From Epiperipatus broadwayi (Eukaryota; Onychophora; Udeonychophora; Euonychophora; Peripatidae), in contig JAQFVV010000185.1 in assembly GCA_028023455.1 (NCBI GenBank), positions 939,239 to 1,003,238 of the forward strand: a stretch of 64,000 nt of DNA, read 5' to 3'. This document shows positions 1 through 12,910 of this stretch, piece after piece. Position numbers and translations under genes: made by a program. The notes under the pieces are model-generated. The model made no database searches. It worked only from the letters and a program-made list of their open reading frames with translations, and had not been told where the DNA came from. The first letter of the stretch is position 1. The number at the start of each line of letters is the position of its first letter.

Positions 1-189
1 AAAACTATGACTTAAATTGAAAATATTATAATATTTTCAATCCAAGCTTGAAAATGTTATAGTATTTTCAATTAAAGACTGATAGTTTTGTAGTTAGGTA
101 GAGATAAAAGGTGGCTGCTGGAGGGTTGCATTAGATCCTAAGTTCTAGGTGCAGTGCTCTCAGATACAAGGCTCCTCACTGACAAAGGT

Positions 190-475
190 CACAAGCCAGA
201 AATTTGTCGGAGAATATTGGATGAGTGGGCACTAGATGGTAATTTTATGCACAAGCCTTCTGGAATCCATTGATTACTTGGACTTGCACTGAGTAGCAAT
301 ATATAGAGAGAGTTTTGCCTGTTTTAATAACAGTTTTGAGCAAGCATAAAAATGGTGATTATGTGAAATACATATATTGAAGATCATTTATCTTTTTCAC
401 ATGTATGTGGTCATATATATATAGTTGTGTAAGATAGATAGGATAAATGTAGGGAGCTTGAAAGTTCAGGATCAA
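190..475 (+). repeat. Relic of a SINE-like interspersed repeat (family A)
   Basis: This stretch shares a block with copies near 16490-16810 and 51045-51290, and with inverted copies at 50105-51020. The shared block holds a GAAATACATATAT-like stretch followed by a TTTATCTTTTTCA stretch. The copy is diverged and its ends are blurred. No coding potential is seen. The family has weak A-box/B-box-like patches, which fits a tRNA-derived SINE, but I cannot name it. Confidence 0.4.
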
Positions 476-3400
476 GGACCTTATAATGACATTAAGTTTA
501 TTATAGACAATACATATATAATTAATAGATTAATGCATCAAAATATAAATAATTCTGGAGAAATATGATATAAATTATGATATATTATGCAATAGTAATC
601 TAGTAGTCATAATATGACAAAAATATCTCATCATCTTTAGAAGACATTAATTGCAGAATAATTTTTTTAATTGTATAAATTTGAAATTTTTTTCTAAAAC
701 AACTTTTGATATGGAAATTTGATTTATATATCTTGAAATTCTAATAAAAATAATAATATTTTAATACTAAATCAAAATTTTTTAGTATATTTGAAACTTT
801 TTATTTATGATTTGGTTTATAAATGCATAACAGTACAATAAAAAATGAACTAAGTCAAGAAAAGAATTCTATTATTTTTATATTTTTTAAAAATATCAAT
901 CTTATAAAGTAAATTAAAAATAAAATAACTTATAAAAAGCAAAGAACTTCATATAATTAATTTACATGTCCAAAATATTCAACTTATGTTATAAAATGGG
1001 GTGAAAACATTAAATAAAAAATGAGAATAACTGTATATGATAACGTTGAAGAATATCCTTTGGCGTCTAAAACTTGTGTATGTGATCCCAAACATTTATA
1101 TAATCTTACGATATCACTTTAAAGAAAAACATTTCAATAAAAGAAAATATTTGGAATTTTATTGTTATACAAGAAAAGTAACTCCTCAAATAAAATTACT
1201 TGGTATAAATCTTTTTTTGCTATTGTTAATTGCATAATATAGTGATCACTAGTTCCATTGTTTTTTATAGAACATAAACATAATAAATATTAAAAAATGA
1301 TGAATAAAAATCTATTAAAAATCACAGATAAAAACAATTTAATCTTTATTTATTAAAATACATGTAAAAATATCTTAGATTTTTTTTCATTCAAAACATT
1401 AACATTTCTACTTTTTTAGGAAAAAAAGTATATGCATGTATATAGTGGAATCTAGCATTCTCTATATTATAATCCAAATTTCTTAAAGGAATAGTATAAA
1501 TTAGCATGTAATAGCTCATTGTTTATTAGTTTACATTAAAACATTTAAAACATACACACTGACAATACATGTACACATATATAATTTACACACACCAGTA
1601 ATATATAATAAATTAAACATGGGTACAGTATTCAGATTATTATAATTAATCATCTATTAATTTGAAGTGAGTTTTTTTGGTTGGCGTTGTAATCTATCAT
1701 ATTTATACAAAGTTGTTTATGATGGTAATTGAATAATCTATGTATTACTGTTGGTATTTTAATTTTATGTTGATTAGTTTCAAAAGAATCATAATAAATC
1801 TATATTTTATATTACTTTCTTTTTTTTAAATATCATAAGTTATCAACAGATAAAAAACAGTCCTATAGTGCAAAAGTCTACTGACAGAGGTCAGGTGGCA
1901 TAAAATGATAAATAATTATCCTAAATAATATAAAGAGCTGAACCATCTTTATTACTTTAAATAAATTTATTGTTCATTTTTGTTTTTTAGTTATAATTAC
2001 AATTAATTTTAATAATGACTTTAATAAAAACAGTGTTATTTTGCCACCAGATTTTTTCAAATTAAGACACTTATATAAAAATATATATTTAACAAAATTA
2101 TTTTTATTTTTGATTTAATTAAATTATATGATCAAAAATAATTAATTAAAATATAGAATACAACTGCATTTAAAATCAAAATAAAATTTCTCCAAAAATG
2201 CTCTTTTTTGCAAATATTTGTTAATAATTTTGTACTGAATTAGTAAAAAGTTAACTGATTTTTAAAATTTTCACTATAATACTGCATACAATAGATTATT
2301 AAAAAGTAAAAAAAAACTGCTAGAAATAATATTTCTTTTTGTGTGATTTATATTAATACATTTTCCTCCTATTTCTAACATTTCCAAAAGATGGGTTAAA
2401 AAATTCAAATAAAAATCAATGTCAGTAATTTCCAGAAACAATCTCTTTATTTAGAGATATGATGTTTTATTTTGCATCAATGAAATTAATAGATTAAATT
2501 ATGTGCTGATACATAGCTTAAAATAAGTTTTTTTTCTTTCCAGATGAAGTAACTCTTTAAACTTTTGAAAGCATTCAGCTTTATTTTGTCACTCCAACTG
2601 GAAAGAAAAACACTTCTCTTTATCTGTGAATAAGTTCAAAATTTAATTTAACCTCTTTATTTGAAGATTTAAAATAGCAATCATCAATAAAAAAAATTAG
2701 AATTCAGACAATATTAATAAGTATTTTTTATTACATTTATATAACAAGTGACCACAATTAAGCACTTTAATTATAAATATAAAAGTAAAAACTTTTTACA
2801 AATAATGGGTTAATGAACAGTGAAAATTATAAAATGCAAAATATACAAAATTTAAGTAATATCAAATCAGTTATTAATAATTTAAGCATATAGATAAGTT
2901 TGTCTATACTATTTTAATATGAATTAAAATTATATTTTACTTTGTTTATAAATTTTTAATTATTTTATAATTTTTGTTTTTACTTTTTTTAAATACTGAA
3001 AATGCAAATCAGTAAATGTTGAGATAGAAAATATTTGGTCTCATCATATATAATTTTTAAATTTCAATAATTACATATGTTTGAAAAATATCAGGATTAA
3101 TATTAATTATAGTTATTAGTCAATGTATAGTATTTTTATTTTAAAGATACTTTTTTATCATTTAAAAGTATTGTCAATTTTATTTAAAATTAAAAGTTTT
3201 TCATATATTCATAGTTATTTAATTTGAAAAGATTTAAGTTGAATTTAAGTATTTCATATAAAAAAATTGAATAATGCAGATGGAAAAGTTTATCAATAAA
3301 CTCTTAAGTTTAGCAATAAAAAAAATGGAATAAAATATTATTAGAAATGAAATCATTTTTTTTTTTTGAAAAGTTGTAGTATTAATTTGCAAATATTTAA

Positions 3401-5001
3401 ATTTATCAGTTATAATCAAAAATTATGAAATATTAATTATTGGAATATTGCTTAATAATAAAAAAGGTAAACAAATATAATAATAATATATATTATATAT
3501 AAACTCTATTATTTGTCTGTACTAGTATTTATATGCCAACCAAATTATAAACATCTATGAAGAAAAATTTTGCATTGTCAAGAGACTTGTCAATAGTATG
3601 TAATAAAAAATTCAAAAGCTTGAACAATTGTGATTATATAAAACATGAGATGTATTTACAGTACTAATTTTTGAATAAAAAAATAGATAATAGATGTAAA
3701 AATATTACATGCTTAATGAATGGATTGATGACTAATTGCATTTACAATTGTCAGCAAAAATTTAGAGAAAACATATTTCTACAAACATTAGAATTTTTGT
3801 TTGAATCTGAAAGGGTTAAAAATTTTGTTTGATCTCAAATTTTAATTGAAATATATTTTTAAAATATATTCTATTTAAATTAGAAATATAATTCAATTTA
3901 AATAAAGTGATTTTAAGTAATTAGTCATTATATTTTTCTATTTAAAAATTATATTTTAATCTAATTGACAATTTTAAATTTTGATCAGAGTGGTTTATTT
4001 TAAATATAAATTATAGAAATATTCATGATTAAATTATTTAATGTTTTCAATTTCAACAATTAATGATTCTGAGTTGTATTGAACTGAAAGAAAAAAAAAA
4101 TATATTTTTTTAAAAGGAAAAATTTACCATTTTAAAATTATTGAATATAGTATAAAAATATAAGCAATGTAGTTTATTCATTTACAATTATCCAAAAAAA
4201 AATTTAAATTAAACTTTACTTTATTTTCTATCAACTTATTCAATTTTATAAATATATCTCCTATTTATTTATTCATTCAATGTTCCATATATAAAATATC
4301 TATTCATTTATTTATATATTTTTTTATCATATACTTATTCAAAAATTATTCATTCACATACCATCACTATTTATTTAAATATTTTATATATTTATATGTC
4401 TGATTTAATTTTTTATTTACATATTGACAGACAAATAACACTTTTTAAAATTTATAACTCACTATGAATATTTTTTGCAGGTAGTAGAATTCTTTAAAAA
4501 CAGCAATTAAATAGTATAAAATGTCTAAAATATAAAATTACTATGAACAGCAAATGCAATTTACTTCTAAAAATCCTCATAAATTAAGAATATTGTGTAA
4601 AAATAAGCAATTATAATTATTGCATGTGCTAAAAATTAATTATACACCTTCAAAATATATAATGAACATTAAATATCTGATTAAAACACTCATATGTCAG
4701 CACAAAGATATGTCTGTATAAAAAATACATGTGATAATTGTGATAAACTAACAATAAAATTCAATGTTTCATTTTAATAATTCATAAAGTATGGTAGATT
4801 TATATATATATGTGTCTACATGACACATATTTATATAAGCATAGATTAGTTAATAAAATAAATTTATTAAACCATATTATATTTTATAAAACATTTAATT
4901 CTATGTAGAAAATATACATAAAATTCACATACATGTGTGCATATATTATCATCTTACTAATCTATGTTAATGGTATATTTTAATTAAACATTTCCCCCTT
5001 T

Positions 5002-5005
<4 letters not shown>
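476..5005. other. AT-rich intergenic desert, no gene seen
   Basis: All frames are broken by frequent stops and the only open stretches are short and low in complexity. About 4680-4990 resembles 53000-53420: both hold a block ending in AATAATTCATAAAGTATG and a later block of similar order, so this part is an old dispersed repeat. A small hairpin (GTGTCTACATGACAC) lies near 4810-4830. Nothing else can be assigned. Confidence 0.5.

Positions 5006-5066
<61 letters not shown>
5006..5066. repeat. TA dinucleotide microsatellite
   Basis: About 30 uninterrupted TA units. The tract sits about 30 bases outside the left arm of the PLE palindrome at 5096-5905, and a second TA tract (5906-5920) abuts the right arm. 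This fits insertion of the palindrome into a TA tract. Confidence 0.9.
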
Positions 5067-5070
<4 letters not shown>

Positions 5071-5095
5071 CTGTTAATTAAAAACAATATTGTAA

Positions 5096-5905
5096 TTATA
5101 ATTGAAATAATATTTTTAACAGTTTATAAACAATTACAAACAATCTTAAAATCCGCAGAAGTACTTTCGGTTACTTTCTAATCTGCCTCAATGGCCATTA
5201 AATTCAAAAACCAAAAGCAGAAGCAAACGTCATCAATTCAAATTCCACGAATCTCATATTTTAATGTTAGAAGCTTGTCGATTTATTAAATGCGTTTTAT
5301 TCCTGTTTATAAAAATTGCCTCTTTAAATTTTCTTTTACTATGGTTTCTCTTTTCATGAAGAATTTTCACATTTTCAAAATTAAATTTAAATTTATATTT
5401 ACATGTTTTTTCATGATCAAAGAAAACTGAAGAAGATATTAAATCACCATTATTTTTATTTTTTACATGCTTTCATGATCAAAGAAAACTGAAGAAAATA
5501 TTAAATCACCATTATTTTTATTTTTTACATCAAGCATGTAAAAAATAAAAATAATGGTGATGTAATATCTTCTTCAGTTTTCTTTGATCACAAAAAAACA
5601 TGTAAATATAAATTTAAATTTAATTTTGAAAATGTGAAAATTCTTCATGAGGAGAGAAATCATAGTAAAAGAAAAATTAAAGAGGCAATTTTTATAAACA
5701 GGAATAAAACGCATTTAATAAATCGACAAGCTTCTAACATTAAAATACGAAATTCGTGGAATTTGAATTGATGACGTTTGCTTCCGCTTTTGGTTTTTGA
5801 ATTTAATGGTAGTTGAGGCAGGTTAGAAAGTAACCGAAAGTACTTCTGCAGATTTTAAGATTGTTTGTAATTGTTTATAAACCGTTAAAAATATTATTTC
5901 AATTA
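5096..5905. mobile_element. Penelope-like element 3' fragments in a head-to-head palindrome
   Basis: The left arm (5096-5530) is the reverse complement of the right arm (5535-5905), with a loop of only a few bases. The left arm is longer because about 62 bases next to the centre, around the CATGATCAAAGAAAACTGAAG motif, are tandemly duplicated (5404-5470 and 5471-5531). Each arm read outward encodes the end of a GIY-YIG type endonuclease domain. It is the same family as the palindrome at 55331-56371. The structure is two 5'-truncated copies of one element joined by their 5' ends. TA tracts lie on both sides. Confidence 0.7.
5550..5771 (+). pseudogene. C-terminal fragment of a PLE GIY-YIG endonuclease (right arm)
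   Basis: An open frame of 73 codons ends at TGA 5769-5771 and has no start of its own, so it is a 5'-truncated fragment. In order it carries SSVFFDH, a FENVKIL strand, an RKIKEA helix and the INRQ tail with a nearby Trp. These landmarks are shared with the fragment at 55508-55894, where the upstream YIG motif is still present. In Penelope-like elements this domain follows the reverse transcriptase and nicks the target DNA. The YIG part and the reverse transcriptase are missing here. The mirror copy in the left arm encodes the same residues on the minus strand. Assignment rests on this internal comparison and on general knowledge of the family. Confidence 0.6.
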
Positions 5906-5920
5906 TATATATATATATAT

Positions 5921-7073
5921 CATCATCATCAACCATTATCAATCCACTGCAGGATGAAGGTCTCTCCAAGTTCAATCCATCTTTTCCTATCTTTAGCTTT
6001 TCTTCTCCACATCACCCCTGCACACTTTCTTATTTCATCCATCCATCTCACATGTGGTCTCTTTCTGGGTCTTTTACAATCTCTTGGAATCCAGTTTAAA
6101 ATTTCAATTGTCCATCTATTATCATCTCTTCTAACAATATGTCCAGTACAACTTCACTTCAGTCTTTTAATTTTTTCAATGAGGTCAGTAACACCTGTTT
6201 GTTCTCTTACCCATACATTGTGTTTTGATCCCTTCTTGTAACTCCCAACATGCATCTCTCCATACTTCTTTGAGTGGTCTGAAGTCTCTGTATTGCTCTT
6301 CTATTAAGTGTCCAAGTCTCAGATCCATAACTAAGAACTGGCAAAACACATTTATTAAAAACCTTCCTTTTCAAACACATAGGCATATTTCCTTTTAGTA
6401 TCAAGTTATTTCTACCAAAAGAACTCCAACCAAGTTTAATTTTATGATTAATTTCATCCATTATATTTCCATCTGTATTAATAATCTGACCAAGGTATTT
6501 GTAACTGTTAACTTTTTCTAACTCATCATAATCAATCTTTATTTTCATATTTTGAGAAAATCTATTAAACGTTACTTTAATCTTTTTAACATTTATCTTT
6601 AGTCCTACTTTCCTACTTTCATCTGATAACTCATGCAACATTTCCAAATAGCTCTAAAGCATTATTTGCAAAAACAACTACATCATCTGCAAAATCTAAA
6701 TGACTTAAATAATCTTCATTTACTTTCACTCCTTTAGTTTCCCATTTTAATCCACAAAATACTTCTTGCAGCATTGCTGTAAAAAGTTTAGGAGATATGG
6801 AATCACTCTGTCTTACACCCTTTCAATGTTGATTTTCCTACTATCATTATGTAATCTAATTATTGCTGTTGCATTTTTATAAATATTCTTCAAAATATGA
6901 CAATATCCTGGATCCACACCTTGATGATCCAATGCTTTAATCACTGATGAAATGTTTATAGAATCAAATGCCTTTTCATAGTCTACAAATCCTAAGCATA
7001 ATGGCAATTCATATTCATTTGTCCTTTCTATAATTTCTTTCAATACCTGGATATGATCTACTGTACTAAAACC
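5921..7073 (-). pseudogene. RTE reverse transcriptase, C-terminal two thirds, broken
   Basis: Reading down the minus strand, the first open part (7043-6813) holds the palm motif LGFVDYEKAFDS, RT motif A with its catalytic Asp. The next part (6647-6207) holds VNSYKYLGQIINTDG and VLSYGSETWTL, which are landmarks of the RTE thumb and C-terminal region. The FADD-type catalytic box would lie in the disrupted stretch between them (about 6650-6810), where the frame is broken. Another frame change near 6207 separates the final part, which the copy at 22550-23055 keeps open. The product is certainly not functional. The 3' untranslated end is a few bases followed by ATG and TA repeats. Confidence 0.75.
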
Positions 7074-7082
7074 ATTTTAAAA

Positions 7083-7496
7083 AAAGGAATATGAGGATAT
7101 ACAACAATGATGCATTAAAAAAGATTGAATATCTCGAATTTTGTAAAATGGTGTGGAAAAGAATTGAAAATGATATAAGAAAGTATAATTGTGAACTAGC
7201 AAAGAAAGCTGTAGAAGAGAATAAAAGTCTAAAGAGTGTAAAACAACATTTTGGTATTGGTAGGAAATTTATATATGCAATAAGAAAAAAAAAGATGGCA
7301 TTGTTACTAAAAAGAGAGATGACATCATAAAATGTGTAGAAGACTTCTAGCGAGAATTATATAGTAATAAAGAACAAGTGCCTCCTATACATATTACATC
7401 TTCCCAATTACCCAGAATTTTGAATGAGGAAGTGAGACATGCAATTAAATTTATGAAGAAAGGGAAGGCTCCAGATAATGATGGAATTGTAATTGA
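7083..7496 (+). pseudogene. RTE endonuclease-RT linker fragment, inverted 5' piece
   Basis: The frame from 7091 runs to 7330 and includes a charged helix-rich linker (KAVEENKSLKS, then HFGIGRKFIYAIRKK). After a frame shift it continues in the frame from 7378 with ILNEEVRHAIKFMKKGKAP, the block that precedes RT motif 1 in RTE proteins. It stops abruptly at the TA tract (7497). The same KKGKxPxND block recurs in the decayed RTE near 49060-49130. Its orientation is opposite to the 3' piece next to it, which is the evidence for a 5' inversion. Confidence 0.7.
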
Positions 7497-7521
7497 TATA
7501 TATATATATATATATATATAT

Positions 7522-10120
7522 TGTACCAGTCGAAAAACCCACCACCTAAACTGCAAGTCGGATCCAAACTCAGCTGAACCAAACCGAATTCAAAACAAAC
7601 TCACCAGATCAGATTAGTAGAAATCTAACTCAATGGGACAGTGCTATGCACAAAGAAACTAGCTCAATGGTTGGTGAGGATTAGAGACCCCTGAACTGAC
7701 ACTAATATAGGATAATAAACTGACAAAAAAGGATTTTAAATCGAATCATATGTATATGTTCGGGTTGCCAACACAGACAGCGAGTATTAACATTAAAATA
7801 ATTATAAAAGAATTAAGAACTAAGAAACCAAGTGTGTTTAGAATATATTTAATAATAATAATTTGTTTGGTTTGAATTTTAAATAAAGTTTAAGTTAATT
7901 AATTCTAGTCTTTAAACAAAGTTTATAATTAATCAGAGTGGCGGTTCTTATTATATGCCAATGAGTATTATGCAATATTTGAAAGTCTGTGTCTTTGTCC
8001 CCCACAAGAAATAAAAGGCAGATAAAGGTATTTATTAGTAAAGGAAATTATTACTCTAATTTTATATGAAACAATGTGATATTTATTTCACATTCGCAAA
8101 TCCGTTCATGAAGAGCAAGATACGTATTTTAGGGCATAACTTTTAATCTTTATTAGAAAACTTATTTTGAGATATAACGGAGAATTTGTTGGACTTTAAT
8201 TTAAATCACTTTATCATGAATTACCAGCATCAGAGTGGGATTTACTGGAACGGAGAGGTAATGGTGCTGACGAATTATGAGCTATAAAGTGAAATTGAAA
8301 GACGATGGCTAGTCGATAATCGAAGTCCTATAGCGGCTTGATCTGACAAGTCTTATGCCCTTTGACTAATATGAACAGGAGAGAAAGTGCTTTCTTCCTC
8401 GATAATTTAAAATAACAAATATTATTACCAACCAGCCTGACGGAGCGACATTGAAGATGGTGACTTACTAGTCACCATTTGAGAACTAAAATCCAGTTAT
8501 AGAATGCTCTACATGATGACTTGATCAAATGAAATAAAGTCAAACAAGCTTTTAAGTAAAACTATTTAAAAGTATTTGTAAATCATATTAATTATGCCCC
8601 AATCATCGTGCCCTTCCTGAATCTTAATAGAAAGTAACAAAGTTGAATTAGAATATATTTGATCCTTTATCGGCCTTTTTGAAAAACATTTTAAGATTAT
8701 ATATGAATAAATACATATTGGTGAATACAAAAAAATAGCTGGGGCATAGATTAAAAATGGAGCTAATAATTTATTATAACACACATTTAATAATTTCTTT
8801 CGACTCGATGATTGATCGAACTGTATAAATCTAGTTCCAATGGCGAGAATTACTATTAGAATTAATATGTTATTATTTGCACAAGGCAAAGGAAACAAAG
8901 GAGATCATCAAGTCGAAATATAATTGGCATATAATTAAAATATAACAACATTTATAAATTTACTCGATAAATATACATAATAAAAGAAATGAACCGCTAT
9001 GTAAGAAAGGAAAGTTAAAGACTAGAGGCTGAGAGAATTACTATGAAAGTTAAAATAGCATAAATAAAAGGTTTTACACAGAGTATTATTATATTATAAA
9101 TGAGAAGAGCTCTTAAAGGAAGTGTAAAGTAAAGTTCGGAAACTGGCCAGATGGTTTAAGGTTCATTATAAAAATATATATTACCCATTCCTTCCGGGGC
9201 TGATTTCCTTAGTTTACACATCCGAGTTGGTAAAAAATGTATGCATGCATTTAGTCGATTACTGGAATAGCATTTTAGTGGCTTTTCATAATTTTAGCAG
9301 CATAATTGGTCCGGAGAAGATTCAGCAGCTCCATTGAAAATTTTCAGGGGACTTCAGGAACCCATAGCCAGATTCCTGACATTTAGCCCTTTACCATGAT
9401 AGGAACACTTTTTGAATTCATGATTTTGAACAGCACATAATTTACTGATACTTTTCTGCAACAAAGATGGCTTTTTTTTTACTTTTCAGAGCTATAAATA
9501 CTGTCCTCTGGTGCATTCAGGCTAACGCTTCTTTCATTATCAATGTTTTTAGATTTACTGGTTGTTTTTAGATACATTCCTTCGATAAGGCTTTCAAACT
9601 CATTAACTTGAATTCATTTTCTAATTAGAAAATGAATTCTTAAAATCAGAAAATGATTTTAATTAGTAAATTCTTATCTTTTTTTCTAATTAATAAAACT
9701 TTAACTGTTGTTTTTGGAAAGGGAAAATCTGAAATCTTATCGAAAGAATGTAGCTTTTAATCAGTAAAACTTTAACAAATTATTTGAAAATGAAATCAAA
9801 CATTCCTGATACAATGAAACTTTTAAACAATTATATATATTTAAATATTTACAAATATATATGCACAATCCATGCAGTTATAATATATAAATTCATGAAT
9901 AATTCTATCATGAATTTATTAATAGAATTGATCAATTTAAATCTGAAACTAATTAATTTTAATACGCATTTATGAAATAAGTTATTCTTTGTGGAAATTA
10001 GCGTGGATTGGACGTATAAAGCCCCATTGCATCGAAAATTTAAGGTTATTACTAGGGTTTGAAGTGGGCTTATGGCTAAATGTCATGAAGCTAGGATCAA
10101 ACTCAGATCCGACTGCTTCA

Positions 10121-10121
<1 letters not shown>
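7522..10121. other. Anonymous region, somewhat less AT-rich, possible old LTR-like repeat
   Basis: The region starts right after a TA tract with TTGTACCAGTCG, similar to the start of the young LTR (TTGTAAACAGTCG at 58271). Similarity fades after about 20 bases. The base mix is less AT-rich than the surroundings up to about 8520, which may mark another decayed element. The longest frame (8566-8898, minus, 110 codons) has no recognisable domain. The right boundary is placed at the next TA tract. No function is assigned. Confidence 0.3.
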
Positions 10122-10158
<37 letters not shown>

Positions 10159-10178
10159 TATATGATAAATGACTGCTC

Positions 10179-10216
<38 letters not shown>

Positions 10217-10229
10217 CAGTCATTTATCA
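10122..10229. repeat. Two TA tracts with an inverted repeat around one of them
   Basis: TA tracts occupy 10122-10157 and 10182-10213. The sequence TGATAAATGACTG just left of the second tract is mirrored by CAGTCATTTATCA just right of it. The second TA tract is therefore the loop or upper stem of a 13-bp hairpin. Such a structure could promote slippage and length change. Confidence 0.8.
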
Positions 10230-10552
10230 GAGTTATTTTCTCTGGTTAATTTTAATTAATTATAAATATCTTTAAAAATGGTCTAGCAAGTTTTTTTGTT
10301 TCTAATCTAGAAAGAATTTTTTGGAGTTTTTTATTAAAATAAAACTGGAAACACATCATACTTTTAATTATTTATTTTCAAATCTTATAATTTAAAGATT
10401 TTAACTGCAGATATAATACCACTTGAAACATTGTGCTATTACAACCAGTTGAATATATTTGGAATATTTAAATAAAGTTAATTTTTTTTAAAGACATTCA
10501 TTACATTAGATGATGGAAATACTCCAATGTGTAAATGCGACTTAAATCCCAT

Positions 10553-10786
10553 CACAAACCTTCAGGAAAACAGTATTTAAAATAATGTCATTTTTCAATA
10601 AAATTACTCATCAAAATCTGTTTATGTAGTAGGTCTGCTGTGTGTACTCTCTAGATATAATGCAATATCTTTGGCTGTGTTTTTCCTCCTACAATTAAAA
10701 TACCATCTTCACAAACCTTCAGAAAAATGGTATTTAACATAATATCATTTTTCAATAAAATTATTCAACAAAATCTGTTTATGTTT
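10553..10786. repeat. Direct repeat of ~75 bp, spacing ~155 bp
   Basis: Two similar blocks begin CACAAACCTTCAG and end AAAATCTGTTTATGT, at about 10553-10627 and 10708-10786. Both contain a TCATTTTTCAATA core that also appears near 53780-53800. This suggests an internally duplicated dispersed repeat that continues into 11240-11616. Confidence 0.6.
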
Positions 10787-11239
10787 GTGCTTCTCTGCCT
10801 ATAAATAATGCAGAATATGACATATCATGGTAATACTAAAATCTTTCAGTAATCTGGGACATTATAATCATATTCATATTAGAGTAGTCTAATGCACATT
10901 GACATTTTTTGGGTAAATATAAATAAATTCATGGCATTCAATCACTTTCATTTAGTCTAGTATTGGGTATACCGATATACTGCCTAGTACACATATGGGC
11001 TATGAATAACATAAAAGCTGCACCTTGCATCTAAGTAAATTCATACACTACCACTGTGATACTAGTAGCAACAGTATACAGTCTCTTTTGCTTTCAGGTA
11101 TAACTTTATAATAATCATCCTGGCACAATCTTTCATCTAATCTTATTTCCAACCTTTTTTATAGTCAGAGTGAAATTTAAAAAACCTACAGTAGTTAAAA
11201 GTATTTTTTTGTCTTGATTGATAAAACTTAATGAATCTT

Positions 11240-11569
11240 TTAAGTTTACCTTAATCATTTCAAAAACTATTTTGTAGTGCTTTACTAAAATATGTTATAA
11301 AAGCTTTAATTTAATTTCTTAATTGAATTAGAATAGATAGTGGGATATTGTAATTACCAGTATATCTATTATAACAAAACATGCTTGTTTTAATTTCAAA
11401 ATCAGAAGTAATAAAACATGAAACCATTTTAAAGTTTTGATTTAAAACTACAATTTATAGTAATTTTACATTCAAAAAACATTATTTAATTCTTAATTAT
11501 TATTTCAATGAAATATAGAAAATATCAACAAATAAATTTTGTCTGTGTTTATTTATACTTTTCCTTTCA

Positions 11570-11616
<47 letters not shown>
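11240..11616 (+). repeat. Dispersed repeat (family B) ending in a TA tract
   Basis: This block matches 54140-54440 in order. Shared landmarks are a TTAATTGAATTAGAATAGAT-like block, the segment ATAATTACCAGTATATCTAT (TG in place of AT at its start here), then GCTTGTTTTAATT, and finally ACTTTTCCTTTCA immediately before the terminal microsatellite. Here the terminal tract is TA (11574-11616). In the other copy it is (TCTA)n. No coding potential. Confidence 0.6.
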
Positions 11617-11621
<5 letters not shown>

Positions 11622-12310
11622 CTGCACACACTGTTATGTTGGTATATGCTGTGAACACATAAACATCTCAGTATGCTAAGATATTTTATTAGAAAAATAA
11701 TAAATGTAAATAAAGTAAATATATTATATTTACAACCTGTTATTAATGCACTCGATTCCTATATTTAAATAAAGTTTATTTTAATTATGCACCAAATAAA
11801 AATTACATTGTTTTACTTTTGATTAGATTGTATACACTTACAATATAAATAATTGCCTTGTCGGAACATCTACTACAGATTGGGATTACAAAATTATTGA
11901 ATAAAATCTCAGATAATAAATTATATTTATAATTTATATTAAATTATTTTATTACTATATACAATCAAAGTTTGTTTTTAATTATAAGAATAATAATTGC
12001 ACATATTTTTTGCAGTGGTATTATCTAAAATATATGAATAATGGAGAAAGATTTCTTTAAAGATCCCTATACTAAATACTTGCCGTTTTATTAAAGTAGT
12101 GGACATAAATTGATAATGATTGTTATGATAAGTCATCAGCTAATTATATACCAGTACAAAAAGTTGAGAGAGTGGTGAATTTTTATTTATGAAGATAAAC
12201 AAATTATATGAGATATTAATGTCATGTTTTGTTTATCAGATAAACTAAATATTTAAATAATTTAAATTTACTTTACTATTTGGATTATTTTTAAAAAAAT
12301 ACTATTCATG

Positions 12311-12313
<3 letters not shown>

Positions 12314-12364
<51 letters not shown>

Positions 12365-12376
12365 TATAGTATATTA

Positions 12377-12410
<34 letters not shown>
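12314..12410. repeat. Pair of TA tracts around a short spacer
   Basis: TA runs at 12314-12362 and 12380-12410 are separated by CATTATAGTATATTACTA. The flank TTAGTAATA after the second tract mirrors TATTACTAA in the spacer, so the second tract sits inside a small inverted repeat. Confidence 0.8.
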
Positions 12411-12411
<1 letters not shown>

Positions 12412-12910
12412 GTTTAGTAATACACATATAAAATCATAAATTAAATGATTTTATGGGCAAGCAAATAAATATAATGCATGTTTGCAAACTTATATGTAAA
12501 TGTCAAATATAAAGAAGGATAATATTTGTTTATATATTTATTGTTAGGTATTAACTTTACTGATTCCTGAGTAAAAATGTATCTATGTTCTTTATATAGT
12601 CAAAAATGTTGGACTAATATAACAAGAATTTTCATCATTTCATTCAATTTTTGTATTTGCATTTTTACTTATAAGCAGCAAACCATATTCCTTTATGCAA
12701 TTAAAGAGGATTTGAATTTCATCTAGGTTATTGTATACATTTTATTCGTATTTCAATATTAAATATTTTTATATATATTTATATAATTTTTTATATATGT
12801 ATAATAAAAAACGTGCATACCTTAAGGTTGCAGTTAAAAATAATTCATAACAAATAAAAATCTTCCACCATTCTTTTTAAAAATATATAGTCAATACATA
12901 TCATTCATTA

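Larger units (their letters stand above)
5906..7521 (-). mobile_element. RTE-clade LINE copy, 5'-truncated, with an inverted 5' segment
   Basis: Two pieces of one RTE-like ORF point away from each other. The 3' piece lies on the minus strand (7073 down to 5921) and ends in the (ATG)n/(TA)n tail typical of this family here. The 5' piece lies on the plus strand (7083-7496) and encodes the segment just before the reverse-transcriptase core. The 5' ends of both pieces meet at about 7073-7083, and the outer ends run into TA tracts (5906-5920 and 7497-7521). This is the layout expected from twin priming during LINE insertion. About 80-90 codons between the two pieces are absent. Confidence 0.7.

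Noticed and set aside
8566-8898. 110-codon minus-strand frame, hydrophobic
   Set aside because: No recognisable domain and no supporting context. Likely chance in AT-rich DNA.
7522-9200. Solo LTR of the young element's family
   Set aside because: The first ~20 bases after the TA tract resemble the LTR start, but similarity does not continue and no TTACA end next to a TA tract was found.
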